Source of the DNA: Blastobasis lacticolella
Taxonomy: Eukaryota > Arthropoda > Insecta > Lepidoptera > Blastobasidae
Direction of reading: 5' to 3'
NCBI GenBank assembly: GCA_905147135.1
Contig: LR990042.1
Coordinates: 16,979,545-17,043,544 of the forward strand
DNA: 64,000 bases
The translations under genes and the position numbers were made by a program. Under the pieces are notes generated by a model. It saw only the letters and a program-made list of their open reading frames with translations. It was not told where the DNA came from and ran no database searches. This document shows, in pieces, positions 47,813-57,190 of the stretch. Positions within the stretch are counted from its first letter, which is position 1. Each line of letters starts with the position of its first letter.

Positions 47813-47910
47813 CTGGTCTCCATGATGCTGAGAATGATCTCGTTGATGAGGCCGCGAGGAAACTCGTCTTTGTTCGGTGCAGCGGCGCTCCGGGCGCGCG
47901 GCGCTAACAT
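47813..47910 (-). CDS. Lkr: Leucokinin receptor, coding exon 1 (N-terminus)
   Basis: First coding exon of a G-protein-coupled receptor gene on the minus strand. The first in-frame ATG is at 47910; the reading frame is closed upstream by a TAA at 48006-48004. The exon encodes 32 codons (begins MLAPRARS, ends ILSIMET) and leaves two bases, AG, before a consensus donor AG|GTACGT. The AG is completed by the T that opens exon 2 (AGT, Ser), so the phase fits exactly, which is the main reason for linking this exon to the gene 25.6 kb downstream. A second in-frame ATG at 47823 has the better initiation context (A at -3, G at +4) and would give a shorter N-terminus beginning METS. No signal peptide is evident, which is normal for this receptor class. 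Which ATG is used, and that this is the only first exon, are inferences. Confidence 0.62.
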
Positions 47911-47996
47911 GCTCGGCACACAGGCTCGCCGGCAGACGCCTTCCGGCTTGTTTGCAAAACGATTAGCACGTTTGTCCCCGCTTCCAAAGTTGACAT
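47904..47996 (-). CDS. Upstream ORF of 30 codons overlapping the receptor start
   Basis: A short ORF opens with ATG at 47996 and ends with TAG at 47906-47904. Its stop lies within ATGTTAG, so it overlaps the first in-frame receptor ATG (47910) by seven bases in a different frame. It would encode MSTLEAGTNVLIVL and a Cys-containing tail ending CRAC. It has a purine at -3. If transcription starts at the predicted initiator, the uORF begins only 12 nt from the cap, which favours leaky scanning. A ribosome finishing the uORF could re-initiate at the well-placed ATG at 47823, 81 nt beyond the stop. Translation of the uORF is inference; its peptide is unlikely to matter in itself. Confidence 0.4.
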   Translation of the reverse strand: MSTLEAGTNVLIVLQTSRKASAGEPVCRAC

Positions 47997-48005
47997 TGCG
48001 CACTT

Positions 48006-48040
48006 ACTGAATTTTCAACCTTCATAGAAATTACTTATAC
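48006..48040 (-). promoter_or_regulatory. Candidate core promoter: TATA-like box plus TCAGT initiator
   Basis: On the minus strand, GTATAAGTAA occupies 48040-48031 and TCAGT occupies 48010-48006. Taking the A of TCAGT (48008) as +1, the TATA-like element sits at about -31, the spacing expected for an arthropod TATA/Inr promoter. No DPE match is seen at +28 to +33. The same TTCAG could instead be a splice acceptor, but the upstream tract is purine-rich and poor for that. This is a motif-level prediction only. Confidence 0.35.
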
Positions 48041-48379
48041 AAACTCCCGCTATTTTTGTGTATCACTCCGCACTGTATGACATGTTTGCGCTCAAGAAAC
48101 ACTTTGACAATGACACGTATTTATTCTCACGTATCTCCGGCGAGCATCCCGAGGTGTTTAGTTGGAGAATATTTATCACTAATACACAATTTTATTGGTC
48201 TAATTATGATTATCGTACTCACAGAATAGTTGACAAAACTTTGTTGGAAGTCGAGTACACAAAGCACTCGCGTTCTTTGTAACAGCAAGCACACTGAAAT
48301 ACTCTATATTTATCGGTAATATTTGCTACATTAACGCTTGATAAAGTGGCCGAATGTAGGTTTTGGCATTAGGATGGAT

Positions 48380-48530
48380 AACGGATAAGCTGGGCGCTGT
48401 AAACTCGTGCGTCCGAACGTCGAGACTGAAAGTTGTCGAGGCGGGCGGCGCGATGGGCAAGGCGGCGAGTCGCGTCGCCAGACAGCCAGCGAATGCCGCC
48501 ACCCACCCTTGACAGGTACGAGTACTGCCA
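48380..48530. other. CpG-rich block upstream of the receptor gene
   Basis: A GC- and CpG-dense stretch (for example GTCGAGGCGGGCGGCGCGAT) about 400 bp upstream of exon 1, unlike its AT-rich surroundings. On the + strand it is followed by a donor-like CAG|GTACGAG at about 48516. On the minus strand it could be promoter or 5'-UTR sequence. No protein family is recognised in any frame. Confidence 0.4.
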
Positions 48531-49934
48531 CGCACCAAAGAAAACATTTCCAAGTCCACACGGCCATGTGCCTATTTAAATTTATACAGACGCAGCGGCC
48601 GCTATCGCTGAACAAACACAAATATCTCATTTTAAACCACGTCCAAACAAATAGCAAAACATAATGTGAATAGTTAGTTCCTACAGAGATTATGGCTTTA
48701 TCTCGTGTTTTTTTTTTATTAAACGATTTCAGAATGTCTTCCTTTATTATTGTTTGTGTTATTTATTATCTACATACGTTCTACTTACTATAAATTAACT
48801 ATGATGATATACGAGCGTTCTTTTGCCCACTTAAAATGGAAAGTCTGAGTTGAATATTCATTCTGTTGTTTATCTGTTTATGCACTATCCCCCTTTGATA
48901 TAAAGTAAACAAAAGCTACGCTGCATTCTGGACTTAATGAGTACGAAAATTCATAGCTTAGTATACAACCTGTTGTTTTTAATGATTGCCGCTTTGAGAC
49001 TGAAGTGAAAAACTGACTCTGAAAGAAGTTCATCGCACAAACGAAAATGCAACGTAACAAACTACAAAATGTATTCTATGCGTAGAGACATTCATCAACG
49101 AACGAACTTATAAAGTCAAACATGTAATTGTTTTGCATACAAATATTTAGAGGTCAAACGTACAGTGGATTAGGTCAATATAAACATCAATCTTACTTTG
49201 TAATACCGAACAAAATTATGCACACTTTGGAAGAATATGTAAATAGTAGTCACTTTTCTTACATATTATCATAAATCCCACTTATACAAGAAATGCCAAT
49301 ATAAATGTTTTCGTCTTCAAACCCACCGAAACGATTACATCGTTTAGAAAAAAACGGTCAAGGGCGTGCTACACTCATGTGGAGACGATTCTGTATCTTC
49401 GTTTTAAATCTATTAATGGCTACATTTTTTATTTAAATTAAATATAGACTTTAGCATCAGAATTGGGATGGGGAAAAAGCAATGATAAACCCATATCAAA
49501 ATCAGAACGATTAGCACAAGTGTGCTCATTTGTACAATGACGTCACAATTCAGTCTCATACAAATTTCGCACAAAAGATACGTTTAGACAGACCATAAAG
49601 AGTTGCTGATTTGACATTTAGTCAACTCGCAGAGTCGTATAACACTTAATAACAATGTGTACAGACACATATGGTGTTCCACTATGGGTTGTTCCTTACA
49701 ATAAGGGGCAAACTTTGTTAACGGAATCTTCACACGACCCCCAGCTATGAGGAAAACGACGCGGAGACGAGGAAGAAGATGAGAAAACTAATTTCCAACG
49801 AGTCGTACATTCCAGTATTTTTGTTTAATAAATCATTGATAAGACCTTCTCAGAAAGGAATTGTCAGACAGTGAATATCGATAATACCAGCATTTAACAA
49901 AATCATTAGTTCGTTACAATACAACATTGTCAAG
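48531..49934. other. 5' flank stretch without recognisable genes
   Basis: AT-rich, no exon or intact repeat recognised. Confidence 0.4.
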
Positions 49935-50118
49935 CGTCGGAGGCCTAATGGTTAGCGGGTCGAACTCGGAAGCGAGAGGTACGGCTTTCGGTCTTTGATC
50001 GACATTTTTTTAGTTATGTAGGTACATTAGTTGAACATTGACAGATATAGTTACGGTGAGGGAAAATATCGTAAGCAAACCTGCACATTCAGTCGACTGA
50101 AAATGTTCCCATGTAACT
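49935..50118 (+). mobile_element. SINE family A, 3'-truncated
   Basis: The tRNA-like head is present (GTCGGAGGCCTAATGGTTAG, AACTCGGAAGCGAGAGGTAC), then TTACGGTGAGGGAAAATATC and CCTGCACATTCAGTCGACTG; the copy stops after ATGTTCCCATGTAAC, losing the 3' half. Most A copies are truncated at the 5' end, so this one is different. Confidence 0.75.
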
Positions 50119-50957
50119 TAAAAAATATATACTTTAACCATGGGTTAGTAACTCCGTGATTGAATCCATTTTTTTTCACAAGTGCTCCTTTCAAATTCAC
50201 AGAAAGCGCTTTACTACTAGAACCTTAGTATTAAAAAATTGTGGTGTGTAAACACATCGTGAACTTGGGAAATCGTTTATTCTTTTATCACATGAAGTTG
50301 TGAAGTCAGCACGAGAATATAGATCGATCTCTCTACCCTCGACCCAATAAAGCCACCGCGTCATCGCAACACGATACCCGCTATTTTAACGAAAAATAAT
50401 GAAACATATAGTCTACTAACATAACCCCTCAAATAAATCAACACAATACTTCTTTATTTAATATTCCAAGTAAACTAATCATTCGCGAGTGATTTCCATG
50501 TGACAAATTAATGATCGATTTTATGGAACAGCATTTAAACAGTACAGCTCAGCATTTCTATCAACTCTGCTCGAATCAGCTTGGCTCAGCTTAATGTAGC
50601 TCGGTTTCACTCTGCTCGCTTTCCCTGTCTCTTCGAGGCAGCTCAGCCAAAAGCTCAACTCTCTTTCTCTTACAGGTGTTTTGGCTTTTTATCTGCAGCG
50701 TCGACTACCATATAACATGCACAGCTCAATTGAGGAAAAGCTGATTCGCAAGCCTCGTACGTGGTGTTGGGCACCACAATTACATACAACGTTCGAAGAA
50801 AAATAAGTTATCGAAACATTGTATGAAATTGCAATACGTGATGTTAAATTATAAAAGATATGATTCAAAAATTGGCCTCACTGACTGATGGCAGTATGGA
50901 ACGAGTGCTCAGGGTGTCGAATTTCATAATTGACATAGTCGTACATACCTTTCGCAC

Positions 50958-51000
50958 GGAGGTCAGATGGAAGTGGCTTCACTGAAATTACTTGATTTTC
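50958..51000 (+). repeat. SINE family A, internal scrap
   Basis: CACGGAGGTCAGATGGAAGT and GCTTCACTGAAATTACTTGA match the middle of the A family. Confidence 0.55.
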
Positions 51001-51085
51001 TAAAGTCTAGAGATTAAAAATACAGGCATTAGAAGGCGAGCGCTCGCGTGGATGAGAGCGGTCAAAAATAGAGCCAAAGAAATTT

Positions 51086-51385
51086 ATAGGTTCAAAGTCG
51101 TGGTAGTGAAATAAATCTTTATCTTTATCTTTATTCTTTATTGTACACAAACATGACATAATTATACAGTACAGTAACAGAGATGTACAAAGGCGAGCTT
51201 AACTCATTAATTGAGTTTTCTACCAGCAAACCTTGGAGTCATAGGAACAGGTAAATATGTCTGACAGTCAAATTAACCGCAAATTTCAAATTTAAATTCT
51301 ATTCAGCACCAACGCGTATAATACGCGGGGTGAAAGCACTCTTTCTGACACTCTGCTGAATATAGTTTCAGGATATAAATACTGA
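51086..51385. repeat. Family F repeat interrupted by a LINE-tail-like block
   Basis: The flanks match 47023-47225 (GTTCAAAGTCGTGGTAGTGA on the left; CAGCACCAACGCGTATAATA on the right). Between them, at about 51115-51255, is a (TCTTTAT)n run, CTTTATTGTACACAAACATG and TTTTCTACCAGCAAACCTTG, a pattern common to LINE 3' UTRs read on the minus strand. The uninterrupted paralogue lacks this block. Confidence 0.65.
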
Positions 51386-52690
51386 AACTTGATGACCGCA
51401 AGTAAGTATTGTCGCCTGCAGAGTGACTGGACCTCTATTTACTAGCATTAGTGGGGCAATGGCAAAGAGGGTTCGTTCACTATGTCCCTATTTTTTTTTT
51501 CGGTGTCGTACTTAGTCAAGCCCAAGGAGTCTGACTCGATGGATGTCACCATCGATATTTCGGTCGCCAATTTATTGTTGTGTATCAGTTTAACGGATCA
51601 GGTAGCCAGCAGGCAAGAAGTATATTATCTTCAATCCTCTTCAAACTTATTTGTTTCTTAAATTTAATTCATGAGCATGTCCACTCTACCTCTTGAACTG
51701 CCTAACTATAATCGAACCGTACATTTAATTATTTTTTCCTTCGAAAAGCCAAAGTTCTAACTTGTTTTAATTAACCTTAGGGTGGTTCGTCACCCGTGCT
51801 TACTTTCTCTAACCATTCTTTCATTCGTTTGAGTGCCTAGTAATTGTTTTATGGTTTATTTATACTCTCAGTAAATGAATCGAATTACAAAAGCTTTCTA
51901 TAGCTTAATGATATAAATTAAATCAGGTAAATCGAAAAAACCACAATACGCCGCGACATTGTTTTGTTATTTTATTAATTTTCTTTTACATTGCTTTGTT
52001 TTATATTAAGAAGAAAGATAGAAAGGCTTTTATTATACATAGCACATTACGACACACAATTGCAAAAGGAAACATTAAAAATAATAACATTTAAAACAAT
52101 GAGTAGCCTCCCATATTTATTAGGTGTTAACATTTCGCAATAAATATGAATAAGAATAAGAATAAATTGTCTAATTCTTGCAAGAATGTACATTAAAAGT
52201 TACATAAAATTTGTATGAAAAACGAAACCTTAAAATACATGACAGAAGAAACTCTTTTTGCTCTTGTTATTACACACCCTACATTAACATGATATACCTA
52301 CTGACAGACCTGTTTAACAGTACATTATATAACATTCTTCCAAACTTCTCCCCTAAATGAGCTTAATGGGGCGGAACTCCGTAATTTACGTAAGGGGCAG
52401 ACGTGTTAGTTCGAAAGTAGATAGGTAGGTATAATACTACCATACGCTCGGATAAAACTCTAGATTTAACGCTAGACTCTTTCTAGAACGTCTATTATTT
52501 GCTTTCTTTTGTGTTGCGTCGGTACAAACTCGTACCATTGTCCGGGAAAACATGATTATCTAGGTTTCCCAGACGGGGCACCTTGCCCGAAATCTTTTTA
52601 TTGTATGCCTCTCTACCAAGTTGAATAGCAATAAATCTGCGTTATATTCTAATATGTTTCATACAGCTTAAACTGGCTTTCAAAAAAGGA
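51386..52690. other. 5' flank stretch without recognisable genes
   Basis: AT-rich. The block at 52009-52100 (AAAGGCTTTTATTATACATA) may be another LINE 3' UTR scrap. Confidence 0.4.
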
Positions 52691-52696
52691 TCCTAA

Positions 52697-53141
52697 TCGA
52701 AAATCTTCAATCCGACCGGGAGTTACTATCACACATTTACCTACAAAAGTATAACTGATAACACTAACACCCCTAGGTTTAGGTCGGGGGTAAAACCACA
52801 AACGATCGTGCACATTAGCCGCTTACATTACATAGGTCGCGACCTAATCTCAGACTAGACTTCGTACTTTTGTACCACTATATCCGTCAGCTGGCCGCGT
52901 GCAGGTGAGGATGTCATATTGGAAGATGTACTTATTAGAAACCGCCGTTGGAACATAAACTTAAACTTAACGGGCCCATATCTGTATTTTCTAGGATTCA
53001 GATCTTTTATGTTACACAAACACCTAACACAACAATAAAACCGCCATAAAAATTTCAATCTTTATTTTACTTCTTTTTTATCTTTATTTAGGGAGCTTGA
53101 TCATATTAAAGCGACTATGCCGCTCCATACTGTTTTACTTT
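52697..53141 (+). repeat. Segmental duplication, compact copy
   Basis: From TCTTCAATCCGACCGGGAGT to ACTATGCCGCTCCAT. Its first half matches 53430-53645 and its second half 54840-55107 at high identity. At the junction this copy reads GTACCACTATATCCGTCAGC directly, without the 1.2 kb seen in the other copy. Confidence 0.85.
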
Positions 53142-53429
53142 TATTTATTTTTTATTTATTGGAGTACCAACAGCCATATAAAACATAATAAATATTATTT
53201 TAGAACCAACAAGCCAATTACAGGTCCTCGCTAGTAACAACAAAATAAAAATAAAAAGGGATGCAAAACTGCACGCAATAATATGATGACAGAATACAGG
53301 ATGAAATTATGGCGTACCCAAGAAATAAAAGTAAATAAGAGAGAGTGTGCTTACATTATTCACAATGAAGTACATTGTTCGCTGCCGACAAAAACCCATT
53401 TCATACAAACTTTTCTGTGGATTCTAATC

Positions 53430-53645
53430 GAATATCTTCAATCCGACCGGGAGTTACTATCACACATTTACCTATAAAGGTATAACTGATAACACTAACA
53501 CCCCTAGGTTTAGGTCGGGGGTAAAACCTCAAACGATCATGCACATTAGCCGCTTACATTACATAGGTCGCGACCTAACCTCAGACAAGACATCGAAGGG
53601 AATAAGTTCTAGTCGTAGGTAGTACCAAGTACTTTTGTACCACTA
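53430..53645 (+). repeat. Segmental duplication, expanded copy, left part
   Basis: ATCTTCAATCCGACCGGGAG, CCTAGGTTTAGGTCGGGGGT and TTACATTACATAGGTCGCGA match the compact copy. It has an additional ~36-bp block (around GGGAATAAGTTCTAGTCGTA) before GTACTTTTGTACCACTA. Confidence 0.85.
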
Positions 53646-53749
53646 CTAAAATGAACTCTCGAGCTTTGAAGTCGTGAGCAGAACTTATTACAGAGAATCT
53701 AACCGACAAAAACGTCGGATAACCCCCCACCACCAAGTTTACTTAAACG

Positions 53750-53850
53750 AGATGCCCCTGGTTTGCAAACGTCCATAGGCTGCGGTGACTGCTTACCATC
53801 AGGCAGGCCGTAAGCTTGTTTGCCACCTTAGTGGTATAAAAAAATGTCTA
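53750..53850 (+). repeat. Retroposon-tail repeat, family C
   Basis: GATGCCCCTGGTTTGCAAAC, GTCCATAGGCTGCGGTGACT, GCTTACCATCAGGCAGGCCG and GCCACCTTAGTGGTAT then an A-tract: the cleanest reverse-orientation match to 39515-39615. Confidence 0.85.
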
Positions 53851-54197
53851 AACCAGGGCCAGGCGCACACCCTCTGTTTCGGGAGCGCCTGGTCGATGTT
53901 ACTAAAGACCAGAAGGCTGGCCTCTACTTCGGACAGCGAATTAGCCTCGCCATCCAGCGGGACAATGCGGCCAGCCTTCTAGGCAGCATTCCTAATACCG
54001 TGGACCTGGGACAATTTTTTTTATTTGTAAGTTTGTTTTACTTAGTTTGTTTAATTAGTTGTTAATTTGTAATTAATAGTCTGTAGTTATTTATATCATT
54101 GTTATAATCTGTTTTGATGTTTAATAAATCTACTCAATTTATCTGTAGTTTTAAAGGTATTATTTTCTGAACTACAGAACAGATTTTAATGAAACTG

Positions 54198-54442
54198 ATG
54201 CGCTTATTACACATGCCTAAATTCAGAAACAAAAAGTGTGAGAGAAAATCAAAGTAGAATGTATTGCTCATAGAATAAGGTCCATTTTTTTATCACTTAT
54301 ATTACGCGACGCTCCGCTTTTAAAAAATCCGAGATACAAAAATGGACCTTATTTTATGATAAATACATTCCACTTTGATTTGCTCTCACGCATTTTGTTT
54401 CTGAATTCAGTTACTGAATTTAGGCATGTGTAATAAGCGCAT
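54198..54442. repeat. Large imperfect hairpin (~90-105-bp arms)
   Basis: The arms 54198-54287 and 54338-54442 are reverse complements, starting with ATGCGCTTATTACACATGCC on the left and ending with its complement on the right. They stay paired through to GGTCCATTTTT next to the ~50-base loop. The right arm has an extra ~13-bp TTACTGAATTCAG-like duplication. Confidence 0.88.
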
Positions 54443-54670
54443 AAGACTCTTAAACTGACTTTCAAATCGGTTCATCCGTTCGGGAGCTACAATGCCATAG
54501 ACAGACACGTAAAGCCACAGATACACACTTCAAAATTATAACAAACCTCTTTTTTTGTCGGTTTTAAAAACGCTGCTGCCCTTTTATGGTCTACGGTTCC
54601 TGGCGGTTTTCACCCGCGCGCAGTTCGGATGTTTTTAAGGTTAATGAAATAAACACTTACCTCAACATAG

Positions 54671-54862
54671 GATGATGCTAGCGGTAAATCCCGACTCAGC
54701 GGCTAGCGGTAGATCTGCCAGTCAGGATCCACGCTCACCTCGCTCACGCTCACCACCAGAATTCTTAACTAAAAAATTGTGTTCCAGGTTTTCGGGTGCG
54801 GCTACTGACGCACACAATCCGGTTCGTGAGGGCTTCGACTATCCGTCAGCAGGCCGCGTGCA
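54671..54862 (+). other. CpG-rich open stretch with splice-like ends (unproven)
   Basis: An open frame reads MMLAVNPDSAASGRSASQDP then RSPRSRSPPEFLTKK, and later NPVREGFDYPSAGRVQ ahead of a donor-like GCAG|GTGAG at 54862. An acceptor-like CTCAACATAG precedes it. The last part (YPSAGRVQ and donor) is shared with the compact duplicate at about 52892-52910. I recognise no family, and the RS/SP-rich composition can arise by chance in CpG-rich DNA. Confidence 0.25.
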
Positions 54863-55107
54863 GGTGAGAATGGCTTATTGGAAGGTGTAGGTATTAGAAA
54901 CCGCCGTTAGAACATAAACTTAAACATGACGGACCTATATCTATCTGTATTTTCTAGGATTCAGATCTTTTATATTACACAAACAGCTAACACAACAATA
55001 AAACCGCCATAAAAAATTTAATCTTTATTTTACTTCTTTTTTATCTTTATTTAGGAAGCTTGATCATATTAAAGCGACTATGCCGCTCCACATTGTATCA
55101 CTTTTAT
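54840..55107 (+). repeat. Segmental duplication, expanded copy, right part
   Basis: TATCCGTCAGCAGGCCGCGT, TTAGAAACCGCCGTTAGAAC, TTCTAGGATTCAGATCTTTT and AGCTTGATCATATTAAAGCG match 52890-53141 of the compact copy. Confidence 0.85.
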
Positions 55108-55985
55108 AAAAATGGGTTTGAGCGAAGTTTACATTTTAAGACATTCGCGGTTATTCACTACACTTTCATCGTGTTATGTTATCGGATTTATTAGCACAGT
55201 TAGGTTACAAATGTCGAGGTAAAAACAATACTAACCGTGTTTATAACCTGATAAAATGTGCGATGAAAGATGTGCGAAGTTACCTACGCTTCAAACTTAT
55301 TCTAACCAATTTATAAGTTCTCTGGCCGTCCCTCCCTCGACAGAGGAAACGGCAGAGAACTATTACATTTACATTTATTTTACTTTAACAACTTTAAACA
55401 AGCAACCCCCCCCCCTTCCTGTTACCCCTTTCTCAATTACTAGCGATATAAATTTCTGAATTTCCATCATTTCCATTCTTAGAGCTTACTTTCGTCATTA
55501 CGCTCATTTGCAGAGATCCTTCTGTGTATCATCTCAGATATTTCATTTCATTTAATCAATTTGTCAGTCAACATTTGGCTTTCCTTTTTCCGTGGACTTT
55601 TAACATTGTATGAGTAAAATTCACCTACATTTTCCGCTATACAATATAGGTCACAAATAAGAATATAGATAATGTGAGATAATGCTGCAACGAAAAGTTT
55701 TGAAAAGATAAATGTCAGATCGTGGCAGAAGCCTGGGACATGATGTCATTACACCGGATTTGATTCGACCTGACGTTATCTCACTACGTTGTTATTTTGT
55801 ATACCTACCTGATAACTAAAATTTGTGTTTATCAGTTAATGGGTTTTCACAAACACTGAATATAGGGTCGCCGCTAGCCTGTGGGCGGCTATTAAGCAAG
55901 CCCAAACCAATATCAAAACTTCGTTAAAGAAGACATTATAGCAAAATTATGAAATGAAATAGTCATCAAAGATTATTAATGAATG
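55108..55985. other. 5' flank stretch without recognisable genes
   Basis: AT-rich; a run of C residues near 55406-55415. No gene recognised. Confidence 0.4.
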
Positions 55986-56345
55986 ACTAGCTTTTGCCCG
56001 CGACTTCGTCCGCTTGGAAATCGTTTTTATGGCAGTTTATATTTTTTCCGACCGGCCATTTTAAATGACCTCCCTAATGTAGTAAAGCTAGTACTACGGA
56101 GAGATCAAGCTGTATTCCTGGATTTAGTTAACCGAAACAGATGAAACATACCCAAACTACCAAATTGTAAAAACCCATCAAAATCAATTAGGCGCCAGTT
56201 GTCTCTAATTATCCTACATGAGGTGATCCAGTTTCCAAAATTAAATAAACCCTATATGTTGCCCAGGCTTAATAGTTACACAACAAAAAAGTTTCCTTCA
56301 AATTCGCCCAGTAGTTCCGGAAATTAGCGTGTGCAAACAGACAAA
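55986..56345. repeat. Interspersed repeat, family D, opposite orientation
   Basis: TTTTGCCCGCGACTTCGTCC, GCTAGTACTACGGAGAGATC, AACATACCCAAACTACCAAA and GTAGTTCCGGAAATTAGCGT mirror the copy at 38570-38884. A further tail-like scrap is at 56457-56495 (ATTCGCGGGCAAAAGCTATA). Confidence 0.75.
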
Positions 56346-57190
56346 CATCAATTTAAAAAATTCTTATTCTTTTACCATTTCTTCATCGCCATTTCTTTAA
56401 TGCGGACGATGGCAATAAGAGAGATACTTAATGTTGGATTCTATTTCCTGTAACTCGGGTGTAGTTTATTATACAAATTCGCGGGCAAAAGCTATATTGT
56501 AACAAAAAGTATGGACAATTAAAAACCAATTTTATTTTTGTACCTAATACTTGCTGTATAACGAAGTCACGGACACAGCTCTTAAATTAATTTAAAAAGC
56601 AATCAATTTATCATGCCTCTGAACAATGGGTATAACAGAAAAAAATTACGAGTTAAAAACATTTAAATCTAGAACACGAAAGTCTTATTTTCGGCGAAAA
56701 CTTTTTAAGCAATCGCGTCTGATTGTTACTTTGAGGATTCTACAGAGTAATTTATTTATAAAAGCCTGTAATCTGAAAGGCCTGTAGTAAAATAGTCACA
56801 TAAAAACCGGGCCTAAGCCAGGCGTAGTCATGCTACGATATTCTTTGAATACCTACAACAATGAAAATACATATTTAATTGTTTTACTTTTTACGGCTTC
56901 GTATTATTTATTAAGGAACATGGACATTAACAAAGTTTTAACATTAATGACACGGAGCTGAAAAAAAAGGACACTATTCTACACTACAGAGAAGTGAAGC
57001 ATCCAAGATACGACAATCTCTTTTGTTGTACATAACCTATACACTTACATAGATGCACCAAGTTTGAGAATCCGCCCCCATTTTGTTTGATTTTGTACTG
57101 TACTGTCATGTCAGTGACAGTGTCAAAGCACGTACATACTATGAGCGGCCATTTTTGTGCTTTACTCATGATTATAGACATTACTTATGA
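56346..57190. other. 5' flank stretch without recognisable genes
   Basis: AT-rich DNA, no supported feature beyond the family-D scrap at 56457-56495. Confidence 0.4.

Larger units (their letters stand above)
53646..54839. other. 1.2-kb block absent from the compact duplicate
   Basis: Contains a family-C copy (53750-53850), a large hairpin (54198-54442), a repeat scrap at 54448-54555 (CAAATCGGTTCATCCGTTCG), and a CpG-rich ORF-bearing stretch (54671-54862). It is either an insertion into one copy or a deletion from the other. No clear flanking duplication beyond CCACTA-type microhomology. Confidence 0.7.

Noticed and set aside
48058..48282. 74-codon + strand ORF in the promoter region
   Set aside because: No recognisable content, and it overlaps the receptor's own upstream region.
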